This document shows, one piece after another, positions 1 to 6,566 of a DNA stretch of 13,852 nucleotides. Numbering within the stretch: position 1 is the first letter of the stretch; every line of letters begins with the position of its first letter. The DNA is taken from assembly GCA_002297965.1 (NCBI GenBank), contig DBLF01000027.1:1-13852 (forward strand), given 5' to 3'. This DNA is from Candidatus Segatella papionis (GTDB lineage Bacteria; Bacteroidota; Bacteroidia; Bacteroidales; Bacteroidaceae). A model generated the notes under the pieces. That model was not told where the DNA came from. It saw only the letters and a list, made by a program, of their open reading frames with translations, and did not search any database. Both the position numbers and the translations under genes were made by a program.

Positions 1-21
1 TAACCATTAGATGAATCGACC
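1..21 (-). tRNA. partial tRNA (5' end only), identity uncertain
   Basis: Read on the minus strand from base 21, the sequence starts like a tRNA: a 7-nt acceptor strand GGTCGAT, the two linker bases TC, a D-stem ATCT and a D-loop beginning AATGGTTA, where the window ends. This order fits the 5' portion of a tRNA and lies 26 nt downstream of tRNA-Ser in the same direction, as expected for a tandem tRNA transcript. The anticodon is outside the window, so the identity cannot be read; a first base G and this D-arm would suit tRNA-Glu, but that is a guess. Confidence 0.5.
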
Positions 22-47
22 AACGGTGCAATCTCGAACTCTGTTTG

Positions 48-135
48 CGGAAGGTGGGGGATTCGAACCCCCGGTACGGTAATCCCGCACGTCAGTTTAG
101 CAAACTGGTGGTTTCAGCCACTCACCCAACCTTCC
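48..135 (-). tRNA. tRNA-Ser (GCT)
   Basis: The minus strand folds as a class II tRNA. The acceptor arms GGAAGGT (135-129) and ACCTTCC (55-49) pair perfectly, the discriminator base at 48 is G as in serine tRNAs, and the T-arm contains GGGGGTTCGAATCCCCC. The anticodon stem-loop reads CAGTTTGCTAAACTG, giving anticodon GCT, which decodes AGC/AGU serine codons. The long variable arm after the anticodon stem is typical of serine tRNAs. CCA is not encoded. It is transcribed from the promoter at 185-217 and is followed after 26 nt by another tRNA start. Confidence 0.95.
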
Positions 136-184
136 AGTCGGATTTTTGTTACCAAATCGACAAACATCGTTCTCAAATGCGGGT

Positions 185-217
185 GCAAAGGTACAATAAA
201 TATTTGAATCCACCAAA
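185..217 (-). promoter_or_regulatory. Bacteroidetes-type promoter of the tRNA-Ser unit
   Basis: On the minus strand a -33 element TTTG (217-214) and a -7 element TACCTTTGC (193-185) are separated by 20 nt, matching the Bacteroides primary sigma factor consensus TTTG/TAnnTTTG. Transcription would start near base 178, about 40 nt before the tRNA. A 16-nt stretch covering the -33 element and the start of the spacer (203-218) is identical to that of the ncRNA promoter at 731-763. Confidence 0.8.
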
Positions 218-218
218 T

Positions 219-420
219 TTTTCGGAAACTTTTTGGTATAAAAATGTGTTTTTCTTGATTTTTTGATGTGGACAGGCTCGTTTTTTCCTTTTGTGAGGGG
301 CGGTGAAACTTTTCTACAGGCAAAAAGCTTGAATGAAGTTATCAATATTAGAATGCGGAAGGTGGGATTATTTGGAATGAAAAGTCGGAAGTAGTAAAGA
401 AGTAGTGAAAGGTAGGAAGT
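219..420. other. intergenic, no feature recognised
   Basis: This AT-rich stretch lies between the tRNA promoter and the ncRNA terminator. No open frame with coding character, tRNA, hairpin followed by a T-run, or clear repeat was seen. The purine-rich part at 355-428 contains several near-copies of GAAGTAGTAAAG-like sequence, which looks like simple low-complexity DNA. Confidence 0.4.
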
Positions 421-458
421 AATAAAAAGGGCAGACCTCCTTATTTAGGAAATCTGCC
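421..458 (-). terminator. Rho-independent terminator of the ncRNA
   Basis: On the minus strand, GGCAGA (458-453) pairs with TCTGCC (435-430), followed by an inner TCCT/AGGA helix, and the hairpin leads into the tract CCTTTTTATT. This is a standard intrinsic terminator. Its 3' arm can instead pair with the 5' end of the ncRNA transcript (bases 707-716), which would dissolve the hairpin. Confidence 0.8.
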
Positions 459-725
459 GCTAATATAAAAGAAAGGGTCGCTCGATGATGTGATGAAACT
501 CCGAATGTCAGTAACATTTGAGAGCTCTCCGCTTTTGTAATCCACTGGCTTTACAGCTTAGTTGACAATTCAATTTATGTGGCCCGCCATAGGCAAGAGA
601 AGTCTTCTCGGTTTCATAATTGTAATTTGATGAGTATCCCGATCGAACCGACACGACCCTTATAATATTAATCGGCTAGACATAGCATTAGCTATTATCT
701 GCTGATAGAAGTCTGCGTCATTTCT
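424..725 (-). ncRNA. candidate structured non-coding RNA, about 300 nt (6S-like?)
   Basis: No open frame fits this stretch, yet it is bounded by a good promoter (763-731) and an intrinsic terminator (458-421) on the minus strand. The transcript shows nested long-range pairing. Its 5' segment (716-707, GCAGACTTCT) can pair with 440-431 (GGAGGTCTGC) over 10 bp including two G-U pairs. An 8-bp perfect helix joins 661-654 (AAGGGTCG) to 480-473 (CGACCCTT). Shorter helices lie inside it (646-642 with 486-482, 635-632 with 500-497), and local hairpins sit at 682-695, 504-518 and 597-609. The inner domain closed by the 8-bp helix spans 189 nt. A long, end-closed, highly paired RNA with its own strong promoter would suit a housekeeping RNA such as 6S or the Bacteroidales-1 motif; this is inference. 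I saw no RNase P, tmRNA or SRP RNA signature. Confidence 0.55.
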
Positions 726-730
726 ATGTT

Positions 731-763
731 GCAAAGATAGTGTAAAGTTTTGAATCCACCAAA
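731..763 (-). promoter_or_regulatory. Bacteroidetes-type promoter of the candidate ncRNA
   Basis: On the minus strand, TTTG (763-760), a 20-nt spacer and TATCTTTGC (739-731) match the Bacteroidetes consensus. It starts only a few bases after the stop codon of the HD-domain gene, so the RNA has its own start site rather than depending on readthrough. The -33 half is identical over 16 nt to the tRNA-Ser promoter. Confidence 0.75.
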
Positions 764-767
764 TCTT

Positions 768-1397
768 TTAACTAATTTCTTCGTATATTTTTTCAAATTC
801 TGCTCTCAGCTCTTGTTTATGCTCGATGATGTTTCGTAATTCTTTGAGCGCTTTTTCGTTGGGAGAGTTTGGAATCCAAAGTTTGATGTATCCGTTTCTC
901 GAATATTTCTCGTCCATGTGGTCGGAAAATCGTTTCCATTGTTCCTCTTTGGTTAGTTTTGGGTAATTTTCTTTCCCGTATTGGATGGCACGTAGGAATA
1001 TCTCGTGAATTTCGATGTCTCTGTCAGCCTCAGCTACTATTTTGCCGTATATGCTGCGTGGCTGTCGGCTAGATGAGGCTCTGTGATCTTCCACAGCTTC
1101 TTTCATAATCTTGATTTGCTCGGGGCTGAACCAACGTTTTAGACGAGCGTCTGCCTGAAGAATCTTGCCGCTTGTGATATGGTGTATGGCTCGTGGACCG
1201 CTCATACCTAAGTCGTGATAGGCGGCAACGACATAGACCATATTGATGTCTGCGCCTGTGATGGGTACTAGCTTGAGGGCGTTTTTTATCACACGAGTTA
1301 CATGGCGAAGACCATGGCTTTCGCCGAAAGCTGTGTATTTGGGGAGAATTTGTGTTTCCACAAATTGCATAATTTCGAGATTTACTTGCTGTTTCAT
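768..1397 (-). CDS. HD-domain phosphohydrolase-like protein
   Basis: The 209-aa product is a single-domain, soluble HD protein with no signal peptide or membrane segment. The metal-binding pattern of the HD superfamily is visible: H32 in the segment GESHGLRHVTRV, the H61-D62 pair in AAYHDLGM, a later histidine in VEDH (H105) and D125 in AEADRD. HD proteins usually hydrolyse phosphate esters or phosphodiesters of nucleotides; the substrate here cannot be read. The C-terminal third is lysine/glutamate rich and probably helical. The ATG start at 1397 precedes the domain by a normal distance. The gene is 178 bp beyond menA in the same direction, with a perfect dyad at 1469-1492 in the gap. No TAnnTTTG promoter was seen directly upstream, so it may be read from menA or use a different promoter type. 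Confidence 0.8.
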   Translation of the reverse strand: MKQQVNLEIMQFVETQILPKYTAFGESHGLRHVTRVIKNALKLVPITGADINMVYVVAAYHDLGMSGPRAIHHITSGKILQADARLKRWFSPEQIKIMKEAVEDHRASSSRQPRSIYGKIVAEADRDIEIHEIFLRAIQYGKENYPKLTKEEQWKRFSDHMDEKYSRNGYIKLWIPNSPNEKALKELRNIIEHKQELRAEFEKIYEEIS

Positions 1398-1468
1398 AGT
1401 TCGTCCTTCGTTTGTGATATTTTATAGTTTATTCTCCGCTAGTCTTTCTTGCATTCTATTAGTATATA

Positions 1469-1492
1469 AATAATGTACGCGTGTACATTATT
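1469..1492. promoter_or_regulatory. perfect dyad symmetry, possible operator
   Basis: Two 10-bp arms, AATAATGTAC and GTACATTATT, are exact reverse complements around the 4-nt centre GCGT. The dyad sits 71 bp upstream of the HD-protein start, in the menA-HD gap. Neither direction shows a T-run directly after it, and the arms are AT-rich, so it resembles a dimeric regulator site more than a terminator. No regulator gene is adjacent. Confidence 0.4.
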
Positions 1493-1575
1493 ATAATATT
1501 AGAATTAATGTAATGATTCCTATTTAATATGATGAATCTTTGAGTCTAGACCCATATAGAAAACGGATGTTCATA

Positions 1576-2556
1576 TTACTTGGCTGAGAAGATAATGGCG
1601 ATTACTGCCATGATGCCAAAGACAAAGATGTTTCGTGCTGTCATCCCTAGTACTTTGTTGAGTTCTCTACCTTCTCCGATTTCTTTCATCTTGTGGTAAG
1701 TGAGGGCGTGTAAGGCGATATATACCCCGTAAAGCGGCAGCATATAAGTAGCCATTTGGTATGTTAGGGCATCGTAAACGCCGATTCCAATCATGATGAG
1801 TATAGCCCCGAGTCCTAACCATAGGTAAAGTCTTTCGGCATTGCGTTTCCCGATGTGAACCACAAGCGTTTTCTTTCCAGCTTTTTGGTCATTGTCGTAA
1901 TCCCGATAGTTATTTACGATGAGCAGTGTATCTACCACAAGTCCGCAGGCGATGGAAGCCAGGGCTACTTCTTTCGTAATGCCATGATATAGTTCTGGTA
2001 CTACCAGGTAGTAGGTGCAGCAAACAGGCACGATGCCAAAGAACACGAGCACCAGTACATCGCCTAGCCCCAGGTAACTGAGGCACGTGGTGTATAGGAA
2101 ACAGAAAATGACGCAGCAGATACCCACGATGACCATCTCCCAGCCACCGAAGAGAATCAGTGGCAATCCGATGGCGCACCCTAGCAGGGTGGTGAAGGTG
2201 ATGCCTCGCTTCATGGCTGGCAAGGTAATCCATCCTTCGGCACAGGCGCGCTTAGGACCTAGTCGGGTTTCGTCATCGTTACCGTGTTTGAAGTCGAAGT
2301 AGTCGTTTACCAAGTTGCTATCTATCTGCATCACCCAGGCAAAGAGGAGGCATAGGAGGGCTGGTATCCATTGTTTGCTTTCGAACATCCAATCCAACAA
2401 GTCGTCATTGTCGATGTTGACTCCTACATAAAGCCTTTTGGCTGACATTCTAGCTATAGCTAGGGCGATGCCCAGTAATACAGGCACAGCCGCCGCCGTC
2501 AGAGTCTTCGGGCGTGCGGCTAGGAACCATGCTTTTATAGAATTTGTCTTTACCAT
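1576..2556 (-). CDS. menA: 1,4-dihydroxy-2-naphthoate prenyltransferase (MenA)
   Basis: MenA attaches the polyprenyl chain to 1,4-dihydroxy-2-naphthoate to give demethylmenaquinone, the membrane step of menaquinone synthesis. The 326-aa product is a multi-pass membrane protein of the UbiA superfamily. The N-terminal AARPKTL is typical of MenA. The first aspartate-rich motif is N84-D85-Y-F-D88, and the second is in N215-N-Y-R-D219-Y-D-N-D223; these bind the Mg-diphosphate of the prenyl donor. It is slightly long for the family because of a hydrophilic stretch at about residues 37-60, between the first membrane helix and the first motif. The ATG at 2556 places the start just before the first conserved segment. 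It lies 34 bp after the putative porin and is probably co-transcribed with it. Confidence 0.93.
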   Translation of the reverse strand: MVKTNSIKAWFLAARPKTLTAAAVPVLLGIALAIARMSAKRLYVGVNIDNDDLLDWMFESKQWIPALLCLLFAWVMQIDSNLVNDYFDFKHGNDDETRLGPKRACAEGWITLPAMKRGITFTTLLGCAIGLPLILFGGWEMVIVGICCVIFCFLYTTCLSYLGLGDVLVLVFFGIVPVCCTYYLVVPELYHGITKEVALASIACGLVVDTLLIVNNYRDYDNDQKAGKKTLVVHIGKRNAERLYLWLGLGAILIMIGIGVYDALTYQMATYMLPLYGVYIALHALTYHKMKEIGEGRELNKVLGMTARNIFVFGIMAVIAIIFSAK

Positions 2557-2590
2557 CTTATATCGTTTTCTTTTAATAGAGCTTGTTCTT

Positions 2591-4981
2591 TTAATTAAAG
2601 AAGTTCCAGCTCACACCCATTCTGAACACACTTTCGTTCATCGGATAATGTGGCGTGAAGAAATAGTTCTTGTCGCCTTGGCCTGCGTTGAGGTGGCTCA
2701 TCATCACGAAGAAGCGAGTATGCTTGATATGTACATTGGCGTAAGCGTTGACGATAGGGTAGTTGCCCACTTTCACATTGTTCTCGCCGTTGCCTTGTAC
2801 GGTGTATTGCCCGATGTATGGTGAATAATCGGGAGCTTCGTAGCTCGTGAAGTATCTAGCATCAGCACCTAACTCGATGTTGAGAACCTTTACCACCCTG
2901 AACTTGATGAACAGATTGGTATAAACATTCAAGTCTGGCACTGGGAGCGCGCCCATGTTGCTTGAATGCTGGTATGTGATGACATTTTGCCAGTTGAAGA
3001 TGCCTAACTTAAAGTCTTGCTGCAGCTGGGCGGTAATCAGGTTGATGGCTCCGCTGCTTTGCTTAGGAGTTACGTTTACACCTGTTCGTAAGCCGTTCTC
3101 GCCGATGGTGTATTCCTGCGAGAAATAGGTGTAGTTCTTGATTTCATCTACAGCCACTCGAAGCGTCGTGTTGGTCTTGCCGAATCTCAGCGTTCCCATG
3201 ATGCGGGAGTGGATAATCTTGCTCAAGTCATCGTCCCACCAAAGGTGGCGTGCATGGTACTTGCGATAGTAGAACGATGGAGTCTCGTGATGTATGAAAG
3301 CATCGCCCCTTACCTGTACCGTGTCTCCAAGGAATGGCAAGTTGATATCAGCGTTTCCGTCGATGGCAAATGCACCGGCATCCACGCCTGTGAGTCCAAT
3401 TTCGCCCACCACGTTGTAATGCAAGGTCTTTCCTTGAGTCTTGCTCAGTTGACCTCCCACGCTCAAGGTGTGCTCGTTGTATTTTGTAAAACCACCCACC
3501 TTGTCTGGTAGTTCGTAGTGGCGTAAGTCGTAGCTGGCGAAAGCCTTGAGTCCTGCTTTTGCCCACTTGCTGAATCCTTCCAGGGTTCCCATGGCGATGG
3601 TGTTTTTTAGCCTCCAGTGCTTCGTTTGGTCGAAGATAGAGTCGCCTGTCAGCTTGCCAGCATCATAATATTCCTTGAGATAATAGTCTTGTGGTGTTTG
3701 GTATGCCTCGTAAATGCGGCGGTAGTTATCAAACTGTACAGTGTGTATGAAGCTGGTCACTGGCACGTATTCCGTCTTGTAGAAAAGTGAGTCTTCCGAC
3801 TTCTTTTTCTCGGCGGCAATCAAGCTGTCTGCCATAGCCTTGCCTTTTACGGAGATTCGTGAGTTGTCAGCCTTGAAGTCTTTGGCTGCATTGCTGGATG
3901 CCATATCCTTGTTGTCTGTTTTTACTTTTGCAGGTTCGTTTCCGGCAATTTTGGCATCTGAGGGTCTGCCAGAGAAAGTTTGGTTTTGCTTTTGCTTTTT
4001 CTCGAAATCTTTCTCGTCAAACTCCTTTCCCTGCTCTTTCGCTTTTTTCTTGGCTTCTTCCTTCGCTTCTTCGGCAGCATTGTCCTTTGCCGATTCCATG
4101 GCGAATTTCTTGGCCTTGATTTCTTCCTCCGTCATCTTGACCTTTCGGCTGAATCCTACGTTGTACCGATGCGAGAAGAAGATGTGCTGGTTGTCATTTC
4201 TGTTCCAGTTCTCCGAGAGGACAGTAGGGATTTCGTTGGTGGCGAAGTTGTCGGCGAACAGCTCTGGATGCTTGATGTAGTCATCGTTGGTGATGCCGCC
4301 GTTCTCTGTTACCTTCTGATGGAGGGTACTGAAGAGGAAGTGCGCCTGGTAGCGGTCGCCTAGGTAGCTAGTCCACATCGTATATTTGAAATGCGATGTG
4401 CTCTGGGCGTCATAGAATCCTCGGCCATATTTATAGTCGAATCGGAATCCGCCGCCTAGCTGCTTGTTGGCGTTTACTGCAAAGATGGCCTTAAAGTCGT
4501 CCTCGCCATTGGTTCGGTTTCCGCAGCTGTTGAGTGTTACGTTGGTGATAGGCGAGTAGGTGTTGGTGAAATGGAAGTCACTCACGGGAGTTACGATGTT
4601 GTCGTAGGGTTCCGTGAAGATGAAGTTGCCCTGTGTGTTTCTTCTGTCGATGAAGATGCGGTTGATGCGAGGGGATCCCATATTGCCCAGTGTGTTGTAC
4701 TCTCCGCGCAAACCTTCGTTGAATGTGGTGTTTTGATACATAGCCTGCAGAGTGTCCACCACGGCAGGGCGTATGTCGCCAAACCGTTCATCCACAGTCC
4801 ACACCTTGATGCCCTTTGGAATTTCCTTGTCGGTACCTAGTGAGTCTGTGTTGACGTGTTTGTTGGTTTGTGGACGGAACTGCGAGTCCTCGTTGTTGCT
4901 GAATTCTGTAAAATCACTTTGTGCCGCAACCGGGAGGGTTGCAGCACAAACTAGGATTGATGAGAATAGTATTTTCTTCAT
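2591..4981 (-). CDS. putative outer-membrane porin (Bacteroidetes 'putative porin' family)
   Basis: The 796-aa product starts with a clear signal peptide (MKKILFSSILVCAATLPVAA, likely cut before Q21). The rest alternates aromatic and polar residues in short beta-strand segments rich in Tyr, Phe, Asn and Gly, and ends in GVSWNFFN, as expected of an outer-membrane beta-barrel. The overall look fits the Bacteroidetes putative porin family (Porin_10-like). No TonB plug domain was recognised. An unusual hydrophilic insertion at about residues 282-398 is rich in Lys, Glu and Ala (EEEIKAKKF, AAEEAKEEAKKKAKEQ) and is predicted to be helical or disordered, interrupting the barrel as a large loop. It lies 43 bp after the small membrane protein gene and 34 bp before menA. 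Substrate unknown. Confidence 0.75.
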   Translation of the reverse strand: MKKILFSSILVCAATLPVAAQSDFTEFSNNEDSQFRPQTNKHVNTDSLGTDKEIPKGIKVWTVDERFGDIRPAVVDTLQAMYQNTTFNEGLRGEYNTLGNMGSPRINRIFIDRRNTQGNFIFTEPYDNIVTPVSDFHFTNTYSPITNVTLNSCGNRTNGEDDFKAIFAVNANKQLGGGFRFDYKYGRGFYDAQSTSHFKYTMWTSYLGDRYQAHFLFSTLHQKVTENGGITNDDYIKHPELFADNFATNEIPTVLSENWNRNDNQHIFFSHRYNVGFSRKVKMTEEEIKAKKFAMESAKDNAAEEAKEEAKKKAKEQGKEFDEKDFEKKQKQNQTFSGRPSDAKIAGNEPAKVKTDNKDMASSNAAKDFKADNSRISVKGKAMADSLIAAEKKKSEDSLFYKTEYVPVTSFIHTVQFDNYRRIYEAYQTPQDYYLKEYYDAGKLTGDSIFDQTKHWRLKNTIAMGTLEGFSKWAKAGLKAFASYDLRHYELPDKVGGFTKYNEHTLSVGGQLSKTQGKTLHYNVVGEIGLTGVDAGAFAIDGNADINLPFLGDTVQVRGDAFIHHETPSFYYRKYHARHLWWDDDLSKIIHSRIMGTLRFGKTNTTLRVAVDEIKNYTYFSQEYTIGENGLRTGVNVTPKQSSGAINLITAQLQQDFKLGIFNWQNVITYQHSSNMGALPVPDLNVYTNLFIKFRVVKVLNIELGADARYFTSYEAPDYSPYIGQYTVQGNGENNVKVGNYPIVNAYANVHIKHTRFFVMMSHLNAGQGDKNYFFTPHYPMNESVFRMGVSWNFFN

Positions 4982-5024
4982 TTATCTGAAATGGTCGTGT
5001 ATCTGAAATGTTCTTGACTATGTC

Positions 5025-5351
5025 TTATTTCTTGAATAGTCGGATGCATACCTCGGCAATTTTCATGATGACGCCGATGATGAGCATTATGTTGGCGATG
5101 GTATGGTCGTCCATCTGGGTCCAAAGGATAACGCCTACGATGGCGAATAACATAAAACCGATGTTGAGCCAGTTTCTTACCACCAGCATGTTGTTCTTGT
5201 CTGCATATTCTAGACGGCGATGGTGGCGATGCTCTGGGCGCACTGCGTAACTGGTTTGTGTCTGTTTCTCCTGAGCGGGGTGTTGCGCTTGTTTTGGGGC
5301 ATTGCCATTAATCTGCTGGGTCTGTCCTTTTGTATCTGTTGTATTGTCCAT
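5025..5351 (-). CDS. small two-helix membrane protein, unknown function
   Basis: I do not recognise a family. The 108-aa product has a Gln/Thr/His-rich hydrophilic N-terminal half (residues 1-55) with no signal peptide, then two hydrophobic segments at about 61-79 (LNIGFMLFAIVGVILW) and 84-104 (TIANIMLIIGVIMKIAEV), ending in RLFKK. This suggests a small inner-membrane hairpin with both ends in the cytoplasm. The gene sits 20 bp after the DUF4468-like gene and 43 bp before the porin gene in the same direction, so it is probably part of that operon. The ATG at 5351 is a normal start. Confidence 0.7.
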   Translation of the reverse strand: MDNTTDTKGQTQQINGNAPKQAQHPAQEKQTQTSYAVRPEHRHHRRLEYADKNNMLVVRNWLNIGFMLFAIVGVILWTQMDDHTIANIMLIIGVIMKIAEVCIRLFKK

Positions 5352-5371
5352 TTTCTAGTTTTGCTTTTGTC

Positions 5372-6328
5372 TTATTGCTTTATTAATGCTGACAAGTCGT
5401 TGAAGATTTGGTCTTTTCTGTCGATGGTGAGTCTGCGGAATTTGCCGAAGATCTTCGCCAAGTCGTTTTTCTTCTTGTTGAGGGCATACTTGTCGGTAAT
5501 CACATTTTCTGCTGGCTCCTTAAAGCCTGTGCTTCTGCCTTCCTCGTAGTTATACGAAATGCGTCCCATTGTGAGGTGCAGGTGGTTGTCTTTTATGTTG
5601 GCCACCAATTGGTATTTTGCCTCGGTACGGTCGAGCGAGATAAACGACTGATTGAATATCATCCATTCGTCCATCACGCAGGCGATGACGTGCTCATCTT
5701 TGTTGACCAGTGCCACGCGGCTGTTGATGTTGTTTTCTCCTTGGGTAAGTTCGCTCATATACTGGAACACGATGTCATATATCTGTGCGGCACTTTTGCC
5801 ATTGGCATCAGTGTCAAGGTTGAATTCCACCTTGCCGTCTGCATTAAGGGTTACGGCTCCAGCCAAGTACTTCGGGTCTTCTTTCAAGACCACTCCGCTG
5901 GCGTTTTTCTCCACCTTCTTTTCTTCCGTTTTTTTGGCTGTAGCAGTAGGTACGACCCATCCGGTTGAAGTCGTAGCTTTGGTTTCTGCAGGGTTGGCTG
6001 TTGTAGCTTCAACCTTAGCTTTTTCAGCCTCTGCGTTTGCTTTTTCAGCCTCATTCTTTGTCTTTTCTGCTTCCGCCTTCACCTTTTCTGCTTCCGCCTT
6101 GATTCTTTTGGTTTCTTGCTTCAGCTTTTCAGTTTCTTGCTTCATTTTGTCTGCTTCGGCTTTAGCTTTTGCTGCCTCTGCTTGGATTTTTGCTGCTTCC
6201 AATGCTTTTTTCGCTTCCTCTAGCTCCTTTTGGGCTTTTTCCAGTTGTTGCTGGGGGGTGAGCACGCTCTGCGCCTGTAAGGTAATCGCAGGGATGAGCA
6301 GCAGTATCGAGATAAATATTTTCTTCAT
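5372..6328 (-). CDS. secreted coiled-coil protein with DUF4468-like C-terminal domain
   Basis: The start is taken at ATG 6328, giving 318 aa and a clean signal peptide (MKKIFISILLLIPAITLQAQ). A GTG 27 bp upstream is in frame but lies at the predicted transcription start. Residues 25-108 form a long Ala/Glu/Lys helix with 7-residue repeats such as AEAEKVK and NEAEKAN, a typical coiled coil. A Thr/Ala/Lys linker follows, then residues 150-265 resemble DUF4468 (TBP-like fold) proteins of Bacteroidetes: a GKVEFN strand, then an AAQIYDIVFQYMSEL helix and alternating strands. DUF4468 has no known biochemical role; the protein probably acts in the periplasm. It is the first gene of the operon leading to the porin and menA, with a TAnnTTTG element just upstream. 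Confidence 0.75.
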   Translation of the reverse strand: MKKIFISILLLIPAITLQAQSVLTPQQQLEKAQKELEEAKKALEAAKIQAEAAKAKAEADKMKQETEKLKQETKRIKAEAEKVKAEAEKTKNEAEKANAEAEKAKVEATTANPAETKATTSTGWVVPTATAKKTEEKKVEKNASGVVLKEDPKYLAGAVTLNADGKVEFNLDTDANGKSAAQIYDIVFQYMSELTQGENNINSRVALVNKDEHVIACVMDEWMIFNQSFISLDRTEAKYQLVANIKDNHLHLTMGRISYNYEEGRSTGFKEPAENVITDKYALNKKKNDLAKIFGKFRRLTIDRKDQIFNDLSALIKQ

Positions 6329-6355
6329 ATTACCAATATGTTTATGTTTTCTCAC

Positions 6356-6364
6356 ACAAAGGTA
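6356..6364 (-). promoter_or_regulatory. -7 promoter element for the DUF4468-porin-menA operon
   Basis: On the minus strand TACCTTTGT matches TAnnTTTG and lies 28 nt before the ATG at 6328, implying a 5' leader of about 20 nt. No TTTG is found 19-21 nt upstream of it, so the -33 half is weak or absent. Confidence 0.5.
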
Positions 6365-6470
6365 TAAAAAAAACTTCGTCTGCTCGGTATGTAATCCTAT
6401 TATTTATATATTCTTTGGCATAGTTAACAATATTTTTTAAGAAAAAAGCCTATAGTTTCAAATATTTTCG

Positions 6471-6479
6471 TAACTTTGC
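6471..6479 (+). promoter_or_regulatory. -7 promoter element for the ftsY operon
   Basis: TAACTTTGC matches the Bacteroidetes -7 element. Transcription would start near 6485, leaving a leader of about 80 nt before the ftsY ATG at 6567. The expected -33 TTTG is not present at 20 nt spacing. It is divergent from the element at 6356-6364, about 107 bp away. Confidence 0.55.
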
Positions 6480-6566
6480 AGAATATATGCTGCATTCGGC
6501 TATTTGAAAGCAAGTTTTCATTATGCTCGTATGCATCATTTTTGCATTAAAAATATAGCTATAGAT

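Noticed and set aside
45..266. Short plus-strand frame across the tRNA-Ser region
   Set aside because: It overlaps a well-supported tRNA and its promoter on the other strand.
671..691. Short minus-strand reading frame in the ncRNA (six codons plus stop, MLCLAD) as a leader peptide
   Set aside because: No ribosome site or downstream gene to regulate; likely chance.
3840..4363. Plus-strand open frames opposite the porin insertion
   Set aside because: They are complements of the Lys/Glu-rich coding stretch and show no start signals or family features.
6329..6355. Upstream GTG start for the coiled-coil protein
   Set aside because: It lies at the predicted transcription start and would place residues ahead of a clean signal peptide beginning at ATG 6328.
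6504..6566. Upstream in-frame TTG start for ftsY
   Set aside because: It adds a 21-residue unconserved leader; ATG 6567 gives the usual FtsY N-terminus.
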